64,000 bases of DNA from Otis tarda (Eukaryota > Chordata > Aves > Otidiformes > Otididae): assembly GCA_026413225.1 (NCBI GenBank), contig CM048557.1:40851371-40915370 (forward strand), in the 5' to 3' direction. Numbering within the stretch: the first letter of the stretch is position 1; every line of letters starts with the position of its first letter. Positions 42,101-57,100 of the stretch are shown here, one piece after another. The translations under genes and the position numbers were made by a program. Under the pieces are notes generated by a model that ran no database searches, was not told the origin of the DNA, and was given only the letters and a program-made list of their open reading frames with translations.

Positions 42101-45100
42101 AAGCAGTTAGGGTGACAGATACTTTGTATTTGTGCAAGGATGCATGAAACTACACAAGATAGAATACAAGGATAAAAAGAATTACTGAACAACTACTTGA
42201 ATAGTATGGACCCCACAAAAAAAAAAAAGAATTATCTGAGGCTAAATAACTACAGAATGCACAAATGGAAAGGGTCAAATTAAAATTCTAACATCTAATA
42301 TTCTAGACTTTGTAAACTTAATATTGTTCTAATAGTGCGTGTACGTCTGAGATGCAACACAATATATTTTATAGTTGGAAGAGTTTATCTTTTAAATAGA
42401 AGTCTGACCATGTGCAAACCAAGAAAGTCTTTCATCCAACAAACTTCAAGATCTCATATACGAAACTGAAGTTTTCCTTGAACAGCAGGAATAAGTAAAT
42501 CACCGATTACACTGACACTCCACATCCCTAGCATGCAATTGCACTGCTTGATCCAAGTGTAACAGAAGATTTAAAGTAATTTACTAGAGAACTTCCATAA
42601 AACTTTAAATTATTAAAAGAAAAAATCTGCATTTCACCTAGAAGTTGACAAACCAGATTTTAAAGAAAAAATATTTGGGGGGAAGAAAATATGGATCCCC
42701 CCCCCACCCCTTCTTTTTAAAGAAGCTTGAAAGGTCCTAAAACGTAAGAATTATTGTTCTACATTTCATACAGTAGTACCTATAATAGCAGCCTTCATAT
42801 TAAGACTGCATTTTACTACCTCAACTGCACAGAAAAGACTGACTTAAAGACAATCTTTATGTTGATCAATCATATTTCTCTTAGCAACAGCAGACAAAGG
42901 AGGGAAGTTATTACAACTTTTTGGGCAGGTAAAACTGCATATGCAACTTGAAGGTTATATAGTAACTACATATAGGATTTCACAGTCTTATTTTAATAAT
43001 ACTAATACGCTGTATTTGGAATACTTATCCAACATCTCAAGCCTACCAAAGCATATCAAAGAGCCACAAAACGTGAATGCTAAAGCATGTAGGACTGATT
43101 AAAGCACTTATCCTGTTGAAACACTAACACTTTCCTGTACAATTCAAACACTCAAATTCTAATGGATTTACCAATACAGAAATGCACTCAGTAGGTGAGT
43201 ACATTTTCTTTCCATTTCAGCTGTAAACATGGTTAACTCTCAGACTCTAAAAGTGTATTTTGAAAAAAAAAAAAAAAATCAACTACATGTAAAGCAATGC
43301 TAGCTGCAAAGCGTTGCTTGTGTTTTGTTTTTCTCAAGTCCATGCAGGCTTCTAGAAGGAAGGAAGGAAAGGCCTGCAGTATTTTTGAAAGAAATGCAAT
43401 ACATTGAAGCAGCTTGAATATACATACCCAGTGCACACATGCCTAGTGTGTCATATTAGGGCACGTCACAAAACTCGAAACAATAGTAAATTTGGGGTTT
43501 TTTTTTAAATGCTGTTTTAATCACAAGATTATTATCACACAAGAAGACTAACCTAATCTTCACTTTTAGATGTTTATTATGCTGAAGATGAAGTAGAACA
43601 CTGTTTTGCAAAAACGAAAAAAAAATACTGAGGAGGTGGAAGATTTGACTCATAACAGTGATTTAAGAGTGGACACACCTGTATAGCTACTAATATTCTA
43701 GTTCCCATTCACTAAAAGGAAACTGAACATAAGAGAAGCCTTCAGCTTCAGCTTTCAACAAACGGTCTGAAACGTCATCTCACTCAGAACACCTTTAATC
43801 ATCACACATGTAAAAGCATTAAGCATTTAGAAGAGTTTCAGTGTATCCTTATAGACCTGATTATGTCTATACATTTATTACAATTACGATTAATCCTTAA
43901 ACTTTCAACTGAGGACTGAAGAAAGATACCTTGACTACTCTAAATAAATATATATCTATAAAAATAAAAATCAATATTTACTTTGCAAATTAAAGCCTCA
44001 CACAAGATTATCTCCCTAGTAAGCTGTGCAGTGAGATAACTGCCACTGGTCATATCAGGATCATACATGTTTCAAAGATACGCAACTTTTAAAGATCCTG
44101 TAGAACAAAAAATAATTGGAAGACTTACATTAGAAACATCAGCTCTCATATGTTATTAAAAAATCTTTACTTCATGAAATAAGTCCAGGTTCAAGATGCA
44201 GAAAAAAAAGATTTCAACCACTAGTTAATACTAGTGTACATTTGAACAGTATTTGCAAATAAGGAAAATTTTCTGTGGAACCTTATGAACAGTCAGTTAA
44301 ATATCAGGTCAGTAACTACTACACTTGAAGGAACAATAGTGTTAGGTTGTTTCCTGAAGAGTCTCTTTTTATAGATCTTTTCCATTTGAGCTGATGATCA
44401 TTTCTGGCTGCTCAACTGATACTTTTTTCAAAGACATATCTGATCACTTTTCAAATGCAATTCCTAACCACTAGAAAAGTGACACCCTTGAGCAACTGTC
44501 CCACAAGAGTGGTAGATGCAAGAAACCCAGCTAGCTCAAAGGAGCAACCTGGCAGGTTAATGACACAGCTGATATACAAGAGAATGTACTCGTCCATAAG
44601 TTCCCTTCAGTCCTGCAATGGGCATGGCAAAGACCAAGCTTGCAAAACTCTTTCCTTCACTGAATCTGTCCTTCCTCTTTTCCACCACTACCATATCACC
44701 TTGAGTCATTCAGATTCAAAAGTTTGCTTCTTTTCACTACAGGGCCACATACTGTCATGTTCCAACAGCTTCTTTGAACAACTTGCATAAAATTCAGCCT
44801 TCCGTTTCTAACCCTTTTTGCAGATCTAAGTATAACTTTTGCAGATCTAAGTATTTTTCCCCACCTACTAGCACTGCTTCTTTGCTATTTTACCTAATTC
44901 ATGTATCAGTCAGTTGTCCAGAATTATAGTGGTAAAATCTATTTTGTCCCAACATATCAAGGCTTCTCATACGGGAACACAGTTTGCCTCTGCAAGTTTC
45001 TTCAATTTCCTCCTCTTCTACGGTATGGTCAAACTTCTAAGCCACAACTTAAATTCAGTATAAGACTGCCTTCTCCTTACTGAAATGTTTTCATGGAATA

Positions 45101-48100
45101 ATTTTTTTCTTGTGCTAGACACTCTCCTAACCAATACAGTATTCAGGAATACTAGAGTAACAAAACTCATACAACTCACAGATGTGTTCTTAACACTAAC
45201 ATCTTCTAAATTTCATGGCCTGGAAACTAAGTAAACCAATTGTCCATAGTCTTCTATCCAGCACATAGAAGACACCAGCAGGAAAAAAGTCAATTGAAAC
45301 TATAAGTCCACAAAAAAAGTTAAAAGCCACTAAAAACAAAGGATTCAAAACACTGTTACAAAGAGCACTCTCCTCAAACACTGAACCATAGATATGTAAG
45401 AAGCAGAAACTAAATAAAATGTTATTTTTGGAATAACAAATATAAGTGCCTTAGAAGTTTATCATTTACTGACCATTCTTGCACTCAAGTATTCTTTATG
45501 GAACAACAGGCTTCTAAAAATTAGTTTCAGTTAAAAACTTACAAAATACTGAGTACAGTTTAATTTATAAATAATTTTTTCTTTCAATTGCAGTCACAGA
45601 GGCAATCCTTCAGAAAAGTAAGTCCTTGCCTAGGAATTTTTAAAAGACCTGTCATCTTCCTGGAAAAAGATTATATTCTGTAAGACTAAATGATTATACT
45701 TACTTCAGGAAAAGTGAAGTTAATCTGGTCATCATCATCCACATACCATAAGCGAACAACTAAAATGCTCCACGCCGGTGTCAGAATATCAGCCACTGTC
45801 CCTTTATGCCAGCTCTCCTCCTCCTCACACACACCTGACAATTTCTACAGGCATTTTATTTTAGCATCATTACAGACTCCTCCACTAGCAAATTTTTATT
45901 TTCTTTTGCACCTCACATGCAAATAATAAAAAACATGAGCAATCTAAGCAGACTAAAAATCCAGCAAGTTTTAGCTAAAAGTCATTAAACAGTCACAATT
46001 ATTTAATTAACTGACAGTTAACAGGAACACTTGAAGGTACTACGTCACCTAATTAAACACAAATGCTTATTTTGACCTCAAAAAACTTTACCCATTTTTA
46101 CCTCTAAGTTATTCTATCTTCACCAATATAAATATATTCTACTAAGAAATTACAATATTCCTATTCAAACATCAAATTGAATACCACAACTCAAGACAAC
46201 TAAATAGCCAAGTAAAACATAAGCAGCAAAAGTATTTCTTACTACTTATAAACGCTATTCTATGAAGAGTCTGGATAGCACACTTCAGTTGCATTCCTTC
46301 AGCAGGTTGAATAACCTATGAAACATGTTTGAACACAAACTCACAAGACACTGAGGCAGTCATATTTCTAATAATAATATAAGAAAGCTCTGCAAACAAA
46401 TGTAAATTCAACTAAGTTCTCAATTAAAATTGTTTGAAAACATAAGTATCCTTCCTCAAGAAAGTACATACTTGCTAAAGATCAAGTCATGTAAAATAAA
46501 ACTAAGAATCCTACATCTGTTTTTTTAACGGACTTGCTATGGGACTTGAAATAATTTCACATCAGTTTTTCCAATAAATAAAAGGAAGAATACTAGTGTT
46601 CATATGTCTTTCTCAGGAAGAAAAAATAAGTTAATACAGGATGTTAAGTAGTTTTACCTCTCAACATATGGCCACTTTCAACAGAACTACAGAAAACTGC
46701 AAGAACTTGAGTTATGCAGTTTAATCTGCCAATACATAGTTTGGTCAATGCTAAAATTTAACACAAAATACATCCTACGTTCATCTCCAGTCTGTGTTTC
46801 TTCAGCAAACCATCTACCAGGTCTCTGCCACAATATTACCAATAGCACAAACATCAAAGTTACTTTTTGTTAATGTCCAAAATGGATTGCTGCCAAAAGT
46901 CTCTCACACACATTACCAAATGAAGCAAGAGGAGTACACAAAGGAGAAAAAAAACCAAACCAAAACAACCAACCCCCACAAGGAAAAACCACTCAAATTT
47001 CTTTACAATTTAACACAGCAGAGTTTGAGAGCATCTACCTAAATGAACCTTTCCTTAACATGCCTTTCATAGGCCTAATACTTTCACTGTCTCAATAGCT
47101 TTTATGAAGTCATGCAATCTTTCAAAAAAATACTGGGAATAAACAGGACATAATATACATCCTGTGTTTTTTTTGCAAACTCAATTCTACATTCTTTCTT
47201 TGCCAAATACGGCAGCCAAAAATTAATTTTTTTTTACAGATGAAAATTGTTATTAGACTACTATTTGGTAAGAAATCTTTGAAGTTTTGCATTTTTTAAA
47301 TCAATTAAGTAATGGTATTTTCCAAATGTCTGTGCTGGAAAAAAAAAAACACAACAAAATTGCAACACTAACGTCAAAAGTTGAATTCTTGCCAAAAACA
47401 TGAGCTATCAACCGTAAGTGCTACCTCCCTCAATTAACAAGACTGTATATAGTATTTCCTATGTAAACTTTCTATTTTGGAATATTTTGTACATTATTCC
47501 AGTACAAAATGCTTAGGGAAGCAAAGCTTGTGAGCAGTATCTTTCTCTTTGGACAGACTAATGAAAACAGACACAAACAAGCTTGTGGACATGCCAGAGT
47601 CCAGTCATCAGGTTTGATAAGCAATAGCAAAATAAACCATAATCACAGATTGTGTTTTAACCACTTGAGAAATACTCTTGACCATCACACCTATGACACC
47701 ACAGTACAGCAAGCATTTTGAAGACGTCTGACATCATCATAGATGTCAGTTTACTCATGAAATGTTCTATGTAAAGTAGTGCTAAAATAACCCCTAAAAA
47801 ATTTTCACTCTGCTTTGAAGTCTCTGAAGTGCTTTTCTGCCCAGACTCAAACTTTCATTTATATTTACCTATACGACAATCAACAGCTTATTTTCAATCT
47901 CTGGTTAACATGCTTTTATCTTCTTTATGTATTACTGAAACACAGATATAATGGTGCTATAGGCAGGTCTTCAATCTAGTCACAATGCTATGTAATGGTT
48001 CTAAATTACAGTGCAAACTGATTTCAAAACATAGACTAAAGTGCAGTGCAACTAGAGCAACTACCATAGAACTTCTTAAAGAAAGGTCAGGATTATTTTG

Positions 48101-51100
48101 CAACTGGAAGTCTTGGAATTTACACTGCAAGGGTTCTTGTAAATTTTCTCCTGATTTTAATTTTTCAAGAACAGCTTCTATCCCTGGACAGGCATGTTCA
48201 GCACCCCACCAACAAACTACTAAACTACTGTACTAAGACACCGTTTGTCCGTAATCTGATCAGGTCACTATTTAAGATAAAGGTCATTGTCTGTCTTAGA
48301 AGAAACTATGTTGAGTACATTTCACCTATTGCAGTACAGGTAGTGCTGGCTTCCTTTTCATTTAAAACAGCCATTCAATCCTGTGAATACACAAGATTTA
48401 TCTACAGTATTCTCATTATCAAATTCCTGCTTACTACTGTAGTTTTCTACACAACTGGATTAGAAAACACAAAGTTAAAGGAGTGATATTGAAAATAAGC
48501 AAACTATGCATTTATGTGGCTGTATGTACTTGTATACATGTACATATTTTACTGCAATTTAATTTGGAGAATATGCTTTTTCTATACAAAGTAAGCAACA
48601 TACAGCATTTTTTATTTTCAATCATATAAATAAGAGATTCATGTGTGATGCAAAGTCAAGGTGCTTGAGACTTAGTTTTACAAAGAGCAGTACAGTCAAC
48701 TAAAAATACATCTATAAACTCTGTCTTCCAGGAAGAAAACAATAGTGTTATAGCTTCTCTAACAGGATAATTGGAGTGGGGTAACATAGAAAAGCTTGTT
48801 TTCAAACTAACAATGATGCAAACAAAACTGATCTAAAAGATAAGAAGATCAATTAAAGCAGTCTGACATTTAGATAGACCATATTTCATTCAGTTACCTT
48901 TGTACTGAATCAAATGTTTGATTTAAGACTTAAACAAAAAAAAATGCAACCTAAACAAAACAGAAAGAAAGAAATCCCCTCATTCCATCAGTAGCTTGTT
49001 CCAAGGGTCTAGTTCTTCATTTAAGTATGATGCCTTAAGAAAAGGCATGGAAAGAACATATAAACTTAATAGCTGTAGATTAGACTACAGAATAATAGAT
49101 GGTTTACTTGGGATCCATTTATACTTCTTCTGTGTCTTCATGTAGAAAGGAGTCATAATTTTTCATTGTACAAAAATTACTTCAGTATGTTTTACACTTG
49201 TTGCCTGATTACTTCTTTGGCTGTTCTACAAAAAAAAAAACAAACCCAAACCAACAACAACAACACAACCACCAAAAAAGCAGCAGTAACCCAGCTTCAC
49301 ACATGTTGCTGTCACGCTTTCTACACTTCCTCATTGGAGTATTTTCTGGTTTTTTTTTAACGTGAAGTTCCAGTCTGCTGCATCATAGCCCTTAAAACTA
49401 AACAAATTTCTACTTCAAATTAAAAAGCATCTGAATATGTCTAAAATACAAGGAGGCACCTAACAAGGCTATCTCTAACACCTCTTTTATATTAGCCAGC
49501 AAGAACAAATTCTAAATGGATCACTCTTCTAGATGTTACTTCCAGCCTTCAAATTGTTTTTATGTCAAGTTTTCAGCATTCTTTTCAAAATTACTACTAA
49601 AGAATGGGCTATTGTATTGCAATGTTGACCTTGTCAGTCCTGCACAGATCACAAGACAAGAAATGACTTCCCAATTTCTGTACTTATAGCTCCCACTTAC
49701 AAAGCCACAGATCATTCTGGGGTTTTATGAATTTCTTTTAGCAGGAAATTCAAAGCAGTTCTGGAGTAAAGCAACTCAGCACGTTTATTTCAACACAAGC
49801 TCATCCTCAGATGTGGTTTCTCATTCTGTCACTATCATCTGTATTTCCTACCTTTCTCCTAAATGCATGAACCTTGCAAGTAAGATCTTTTACAAATGAA
49901 CATACAGTTACACACCTCAGTCCACTTCTATCTAAAAAGATTTACATACAGTCTTTTAAACTGCTTTTGGAGCACATCTTAGCTAGTAAAAAAAAAGTTT
50001 TCTTTCAAAGAAAGTCACCACTACAACCAGTAAGACTAATTAAACACTGATGGTAACACCAAAACAAAGTACTTGAATGTGATAAGATTAAAAATATCTT
50101 TACTGTCAGCATCACTATACTGATGCATTATTCCATTAAGATGAAGTTGCACTGTAAGTCATAAAGCTAATAATGAAGTGCCACAGTTAGAGTTTTGCTG
50201 GACACTTAATACTACACAGAACTAAGAACATTAAGCTCATTCTCTTTTTTATTACTAGTAGTCATAGCACAAGAGCACAGAAATCAAAGTGAAGTTGTAC
50301 GCTTTGTAGTGTGGCAGGTTCTTATAATCACTACAGAGTAGAAAGGGAAGGAAAAAATCGCAGTGTGGCAGACATCCTCAAGAACATACACTTCCTTTCC
50401 AAAACCAGGAACACCTATATATTACTTAGGAATACAGAAGGTGAAAGTATAATCCACAGCAGACCGAACACTGACCTGAACTGACCTAGGCTGTTCTAGT
50501 GATGAACACTCATGTCAACAATGTTCATCAGCTGCAGGTCAGTAGGAACTGTACTGTACTGTTCTGTCTGTTCCCAAGGAACAGACAGAAAAAAGCAAAA
50601 CCTATTAAAGTGTTAGAACTAGAATATAAGCAGTCATATATATTCATAAAAGAATACACTATTATAGAGCTTAAAGAGCTTTGCATCATTAAGGCAGTGG
50701 CAATATTGTTGTTCCATGAACAATCAAGTTCATGGAAATAAAAGTTATGAAAAACAAAAGAGTAGAACAGTTAAAATACAATACATAACATAAAGTGTTT
50801 TAAGGGAGGCATCACAGTAACTTGATGAGGAATGAGTATTTTGCACCTCCTAAAAGTTAATATAGCCTCCTGGCACAGAATAGTGCCAGCACTCTCTAAT
50901 TTACATCATTTTATCAGAGAGTTAACACAATCAGTAGTTCTGCCTTCTACCGAATCAACTGTACAAATCTTGCTAAAGCTATGAAACAGGATAGGTCTTA
51001 CGAAACTTGTAAACATGTTTACATGTTCTCCTTGAATACTTCTGAGAGCTCTGTTTGTCCAAACAGGATCTTTTCCTTTCCCAGAGTCTCAAGGTGTACC

Positions 51101-54100
51101 CCAGGATTCTGTTCGCACACCCCAGAGTCCAGGCGTTAAAGCAACTTATTCTCAGAGAAAGCAAACAATTTTAGTTTCATAACTCTTGAATCGCCACGGT
51201 TTTAAAGAGTTAACTCTTGTTACTACTTCATATTCTCTACTTTGATATACCATGATATCTGAAATACAAGCAAATGTATTGAAGCTGTCTGCTGGTAAAC
51301 TTAGTATCAAGCAAAAGATTGTGGTATTCATTTGGACAATTTTATTTGGAGACAAAAAATTGCCTTACATAGAAACAGACCACAGTTTTAAGTTTAATAC
51401 TAGAATCAAGCATTTCTCCAGCTTCTTAAAGTGGTTACTGGTATAAACTAAGGGGGGGGGGGTAGTGTTTGTTTTTTCTTCTAGAAGGAGTGTTATAGGA
51501 TCATCTGCCTCAAATCTGGTAGAGGTTAAGGAGTGACCATATTTTGGGTGGAGAGAAACCAAGGTGAACAAATGGAAGAAACTTTACAGCAAGTGATTTA
51601 TTTATTTATTTTAAATAATTAGGAAGAACTTCAGGCATCTGGAACTTCTGAAGTTAATTCCCTATTTCAGGATCACTTCAATCAGCATTCAGAGAAGCAC
51701 AGTTTTTCAGAATGTTACAGCCAACATAAGCAGGATTTTTCCACAAAAAAAAATATATATGGACATGCATAATATCTTCAAAAAGGCCAAGAATGCACTC
51801 AGTAACATTAAGTGGAATTTATTCTGAACCCAGAAAAATGTATTCTTACCCTTAATTGCTAATAGTAGGTTACCTCTAATTAGCCACTTTTATAAAAATC
51901 CTATAGTGGCAGAAAAAAAAAAACCTACAGACTGCTTGAATTCACACTGTAGGTTCAGGACTGGTCCTGAAGAACTGCTGACTTCATAATAAGCTCTTAA
52001 TACCTGTTGGGGTTACACATTTGAAGGCAGTAGATATCATTAAACTCAATATCCTGCTGACCCATTGCTTCAGATAATTCAAGAATAGTCTGAGTGACAA
52101 AAAATAGCAACTAGACACACAAACAAAGCTCTTGCAGGTCACATGTTTGTCCTGAAGATTTGTTAAATCAGTGGAGGATTCAACTTCCCTAGCCACTCTC
52201 TTCATCTTTTTAAATGACAAACGGATGAAGAACATACTCAAATCCTACTTTCAGTGTGAAAGAAATTATTATACCACCGGACACTTCACCCCTCCAAAAA
52301 GATTTCCACAAAGTGAGATTTCTCAGAGACTCATTAAATACGCACAGAGCTGATGGCAATGAAATGAAGAAATAAAATACACGTCCAGTGTTAGAAAACA
52401 AAAAAAAGTAATTCTTCACCAAGAAGTGTCATATAACTTAATCTGCCACATACTTTTAGGCTTTGTTTAAAATAAAACCTCACCAGAGTAACAGTTATGA
52501 AGTAACAGTTCTATGCACTGTTTCTAAGTAAGAATAACTGTATTCCAAATAATTATTTATGAAAGAGCAATTATAGCACAGGAAAGACACTTTTATCCCA
52601 AGTGTTGATAGAAGGGAGTTATTTAGGAACAATATTCCAGAAAAAAAATTACACAACTACTGTAATGACCAGTATCTTCCCAGGCATAAACCTCATCACT
52701 ATCCAGGTATTTCCTGTTCAATTTCTACATGGATCTTAATGTAACTCAATGCCCTGTATTCTTCTATTGTGTTTTGCTTCTATGATGTGAATACTGCAAT
52801 AAAATTATACAGAAGTGTTAAAGATCTAAATCAACAAAGAATGAGGTATAAATAGAAAAACACTGGTTTGTTTTTTTGTTTACTTATAAACACTCTTAAT
52901 CCTTTAGAGCCACAAACAGTCTCTCAATTTTATAGTGAAAGAAATGAAATATAACAACGTAATCACCTTCTTTTCACAGGAGAAAATCTCCTTATTCCTA
53001 TTTATCTTGAACTATGCCAAGAAATCTCCTTACTTCATATCTGTGTGCATACCTTTTAGGGTAAGCTCTGATACATAGCAGCTGCCTTTTAACTTACAAT
53101 CAGGTCTTCTCTGTTCAGTCTCTCTCTCACTCCCCCCACTCTCCAAGAGAATAGGAGGAGATTTGGCAAACAAAAGAAAACCAGAAGAAAAAAAAACCAA
53201 ACACGTGGGTTGAGATTAAACAAAAAGTAAATTTAACAGTAATGACAGAAGAAAACAAAACAGTGATGGAACACAAATACAGTACAATAGCTCACAACAG
53301 ATCTTCACCCCCAGTCTCTTCCAAGTAGCAGGGAGGCTCCCTTCAGCACCCTCCTCACTTATATACTGAGCATGATGTCAGATGGGATGGAATAGCCCTT
53401 TGGCTAATTTGGGTAAATTAACCCCAGCTGTTAGCTAATTATTTAACTATCTCAGCCATAGGGGCTACCAGCTTCAGTTCTCCACCCAGCTCAGGTAAAT
53501 ATTAACTCTATCCTAGCCAAAACCAGGACAATAGGTTATTCATTCACAAAAAGGAAGCAGCTCTGCACATTTTCAATTTGGAAGACTTGCCAATAAGCCT
53601 ATGAGGAAGTTAGGATTTACCCCTACACACACAGAAAAGCAGACTTTCAACTTTCAGTGAACAGGCACCTGAAGTTTTACCATGGGCTAGTCGCCTCTAG
53701 CACAGTTGACTAAATAGCTTATAGGAAGCTACAGTAGGGAAACCTTTGACTATGTCTAATTGCCCTCTACCCAAAATACATAGAACTCTCAATTCAGTGT
53801 TTTAAATTGCAGAAGGGACTTAAATCCACAAAATACGTAGCTATTTTCACCATTAGCATAGAAAAATTATTAGCAAACAAGTTTCTTTATTATGTGAATA
53901 ATTTATTTGTACAAAGAAGTACTTCTGCACCCCTGCTACAGCAAGCACCTTAACAGCTTGCAGAAAGGGAACTTAGACATTTCAGATGCATATATTACCC
54001 ACAGACCTCATGGCATTCACAAGTATCACAAATAAGAATGTTGATTAAGTTTTTACAATCTACTTAATTTTATTTTCACTCAGTGTTGATTAAGTATCCA

Positions 54101-57100
54101 TTGTTTTTTTTCAGGACTGCTTTAGTAGTTAGTTAAGCTTAATTTCAGAAGAAATACCGAGATACACCTGCAAGACCCCATTAAACAGCGGTTTATCAAT
54201 TATGCATATTTTCCAACTTCAGCCATCTAGAATGCAATCGATAAACAATGCATGTGGTTAAAATACACTGTGCATTTCATGACTGCAGCATCTGCATTCC
54301 TACTTGGAACCTTTGCATGTTCTATCACAATTAATGCCCCTGATATAAGAGTCCGTTATTTAAGCTAAACAGTATTAAAACAGCACTAACTGTATTTTCA
54401 AACAACCACACCAAAGCATTTCAAGTACTTCATTGGTCATGAGAATTTAAGAATGGCTATATCTGCTCAGACCAGCAGACCACCAATCTCAGTATCTCAC
54501 TTCTAACCACGGACAAACAGGCAGCTACATGAAAGTAGTATAAAAACAGAAGAATAAACGTCAGAGAACATTCCAAATCTCAAAAAACTTGTAAATCAAA
54601 AGCCTCCTGAGACATAGGTAGTATGGTAGTTGGTAGACATAGTAGTTGAATTTAGACACCCTCAGGGACTTCTCTTCCATGAACTCATCCAAACACTTTT
54701 GACCCAAGAACATTTTAGCATCTACAATATTCCCCTGCACAAAATTCCACTAATTCCTGAAAAGCCAGGGATACTGGAAAAGACTTAATTTTACTTCATG
54801 CTTCCTAGCTGCTGAGACACTCTGATTCTTTCCTTAACAAACTAATGATCATTCTACAACCGCCATAATGACTTTCACTTCCAATTCACCATCAAAATGA
54901 ATTATTTGCTTGCCAAAAAGCAAGGTGAAGTCTATGCAATGAGAAGAATTTTTCCTCCGACTTTTAAAACAGAAACATTCCCAACATTATCCCCACTTCA
55001 AATGTGCAACAAAGCAAAACAAGCTACAGGTAGTCAAATATTTCAGCAATTGATTCTTCCTACAAGTTGTAAACACTGAAGCTTTGAGAAAATGCTGAAA
55101 CACTGCATGAGTGTATCTACACTCTGAACATGGTCTCATATAGTTCATTATATTAAAACATTTACATATGTTTATGTACTTACAATTACACATAAAGTAC
55201 CTAATTTAGAGAATCACCTCAAATCTTGAAGAGTCTCAGAAAGATACACATTTTTATCACTTTTGTAAAGGAACATTCTGTTAGGATGTAATTCTGCAAT
55301 ATTTATGAGGTTCCCAAAGTTCATGAGCTCCCTTTAACGAGCTGCTCTCTAACCCCCCCAGGATAAGGAGGGGTGAGGGAAGAAAAAAAGAAGAGAAGAA
55401 TACAAGTGAAATCTGTGGGTTGTTTGATTTTGGTTTGTTTTTTTTAAACACTTAAGTAAAGCACACAAAATCTGAGATAACAAAATGCTCCCATGTCACG
55501 GAATAGTTGGGGAAAAGAGCATTTGTAAAATTAGATAAACTAGGAACTTCAGTTGTATGTCGATAAAGCTGCCATTTTATATGACATAAAATGTATTAAC
55601 AACCATATTAATCTTTATGCTCATCTCAGTTACTTAAAAGGATGCATACTGTTTATACTGAAATTGTATATATTTTGTTCTGATTATTTATGTTTCTTAA
55701 TTATTCTTCCTAGTCATTAATACATTTGGAAGTAGCATTTACCGTTAGTTCTCTCTCAAGACATTCTTGTGTGATTTTGAAGTATCAGAGAGAGTACTCA
55801 ATTTCATTTTTATCTAGTTCAGGAAACGTGAAGAAACTGCACAATTGAGACCTTTATTCCAGCTAAGCACTAACAGTCTGTAAGTCCCAAAAGAAAGGCG
55901 AACTCTATTGATTTTCCCCCAAAAGTTGCAAGTTTTCTTATGATACTCCTTTTCGACACAACTTTATCTGCCTTCTCTAAAAGTTTCTGCAGTGCATCTT
56001 CAAAGTGTTTTCCCATCCACTTTTTTTTTGTCTTCCATGAGAATATAGAGCCACTTACCTCCTAAAGGAAACAATTATTTCTAACAAATATATAACATCA
56101 AACAACATGGGCTTGCTACAACTCCTCTAAAGTGCAAAAATGCCTGAATTTAGGGGATGGCATTCAGGGACTGAATTTATTTCAGTATAATAGATACCAA
56201 CATCAGGGTCATTACATTGACAGATCAAAGTTACAGTTACAATTACACAACATTGTTACAGTAAAAATAATTCTTTTAGTTCACAGAATACAGAACAGAT
56301 TCAGCTTATTACTTTAAGTGATTAACACATGATGCAAGGCCAGGCTACTTCTTTTCAACACAGTGAGTAAACACTAAAAAAGTTACTCTGGCAGCCAGTA
56401 CTAGAAGTGAAAGGAAAAAAAGTATACTACGGTTCAAGTCCTGCACTCCTAATATTTGACATTTCTGTACTTGTTTGCACACACAGGTTTGCCAAATAAT
56501 TATGCTGCTTCACTTGTGCACACAGACAGAAAGCCACATACCTGAACAGTTGGAAAAGATACTATAAAATTATTAACATTTAAGATTCAAAGTCTGATGT
56601 GAAAATAGACTTGGTTAAGTCCGCTAGTACAGGACTTAGATCCAAAGTGTTGAGACCCTTTGTCAGTCATTACAGCTGTGGTATAAGCCCCAAGACAATG
56701 AAGTAACATGTAACTTAAACTAATTATAAAAATGTGTCCTATAGACAGGCAGAACAACAAAACAAGAAGTTCGTCACAAGATCCAAGAAAGAATAAACTG
56801 TTAACTTTAGACCATCTCTTCCTGTACCATCGCCCCTATACGTAAAGACCACTCTTACTAGGGGTGGGCAATTCTTCACTTGAACCATACAGGAAAAAAA
56901 GGGCACGTGTGGGAAAATCACTCAGGAGTCCCATTAATTTCATACTGCAGATAAGGAAGTATCTTATTCTTTGCAAGAATAAAAGTCAAATTCAGAACAG
57001 GTAAATAAAATCACACATATTGCTAAGTCATTTGGTTTTCCACATACTTTTTCTAAAGCATCTTTTGCAAAATTAACTAGATAACTTAGTAAGAACTGGT

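Noticed and set aside
56426-56450. GGTTCAAGTCC, resembling the T-arm (B box) of a tRNA gene
   Set aside because: No A box, anticodon arm or acceptor stem can be folded around it, and there is no terminator T run just after.
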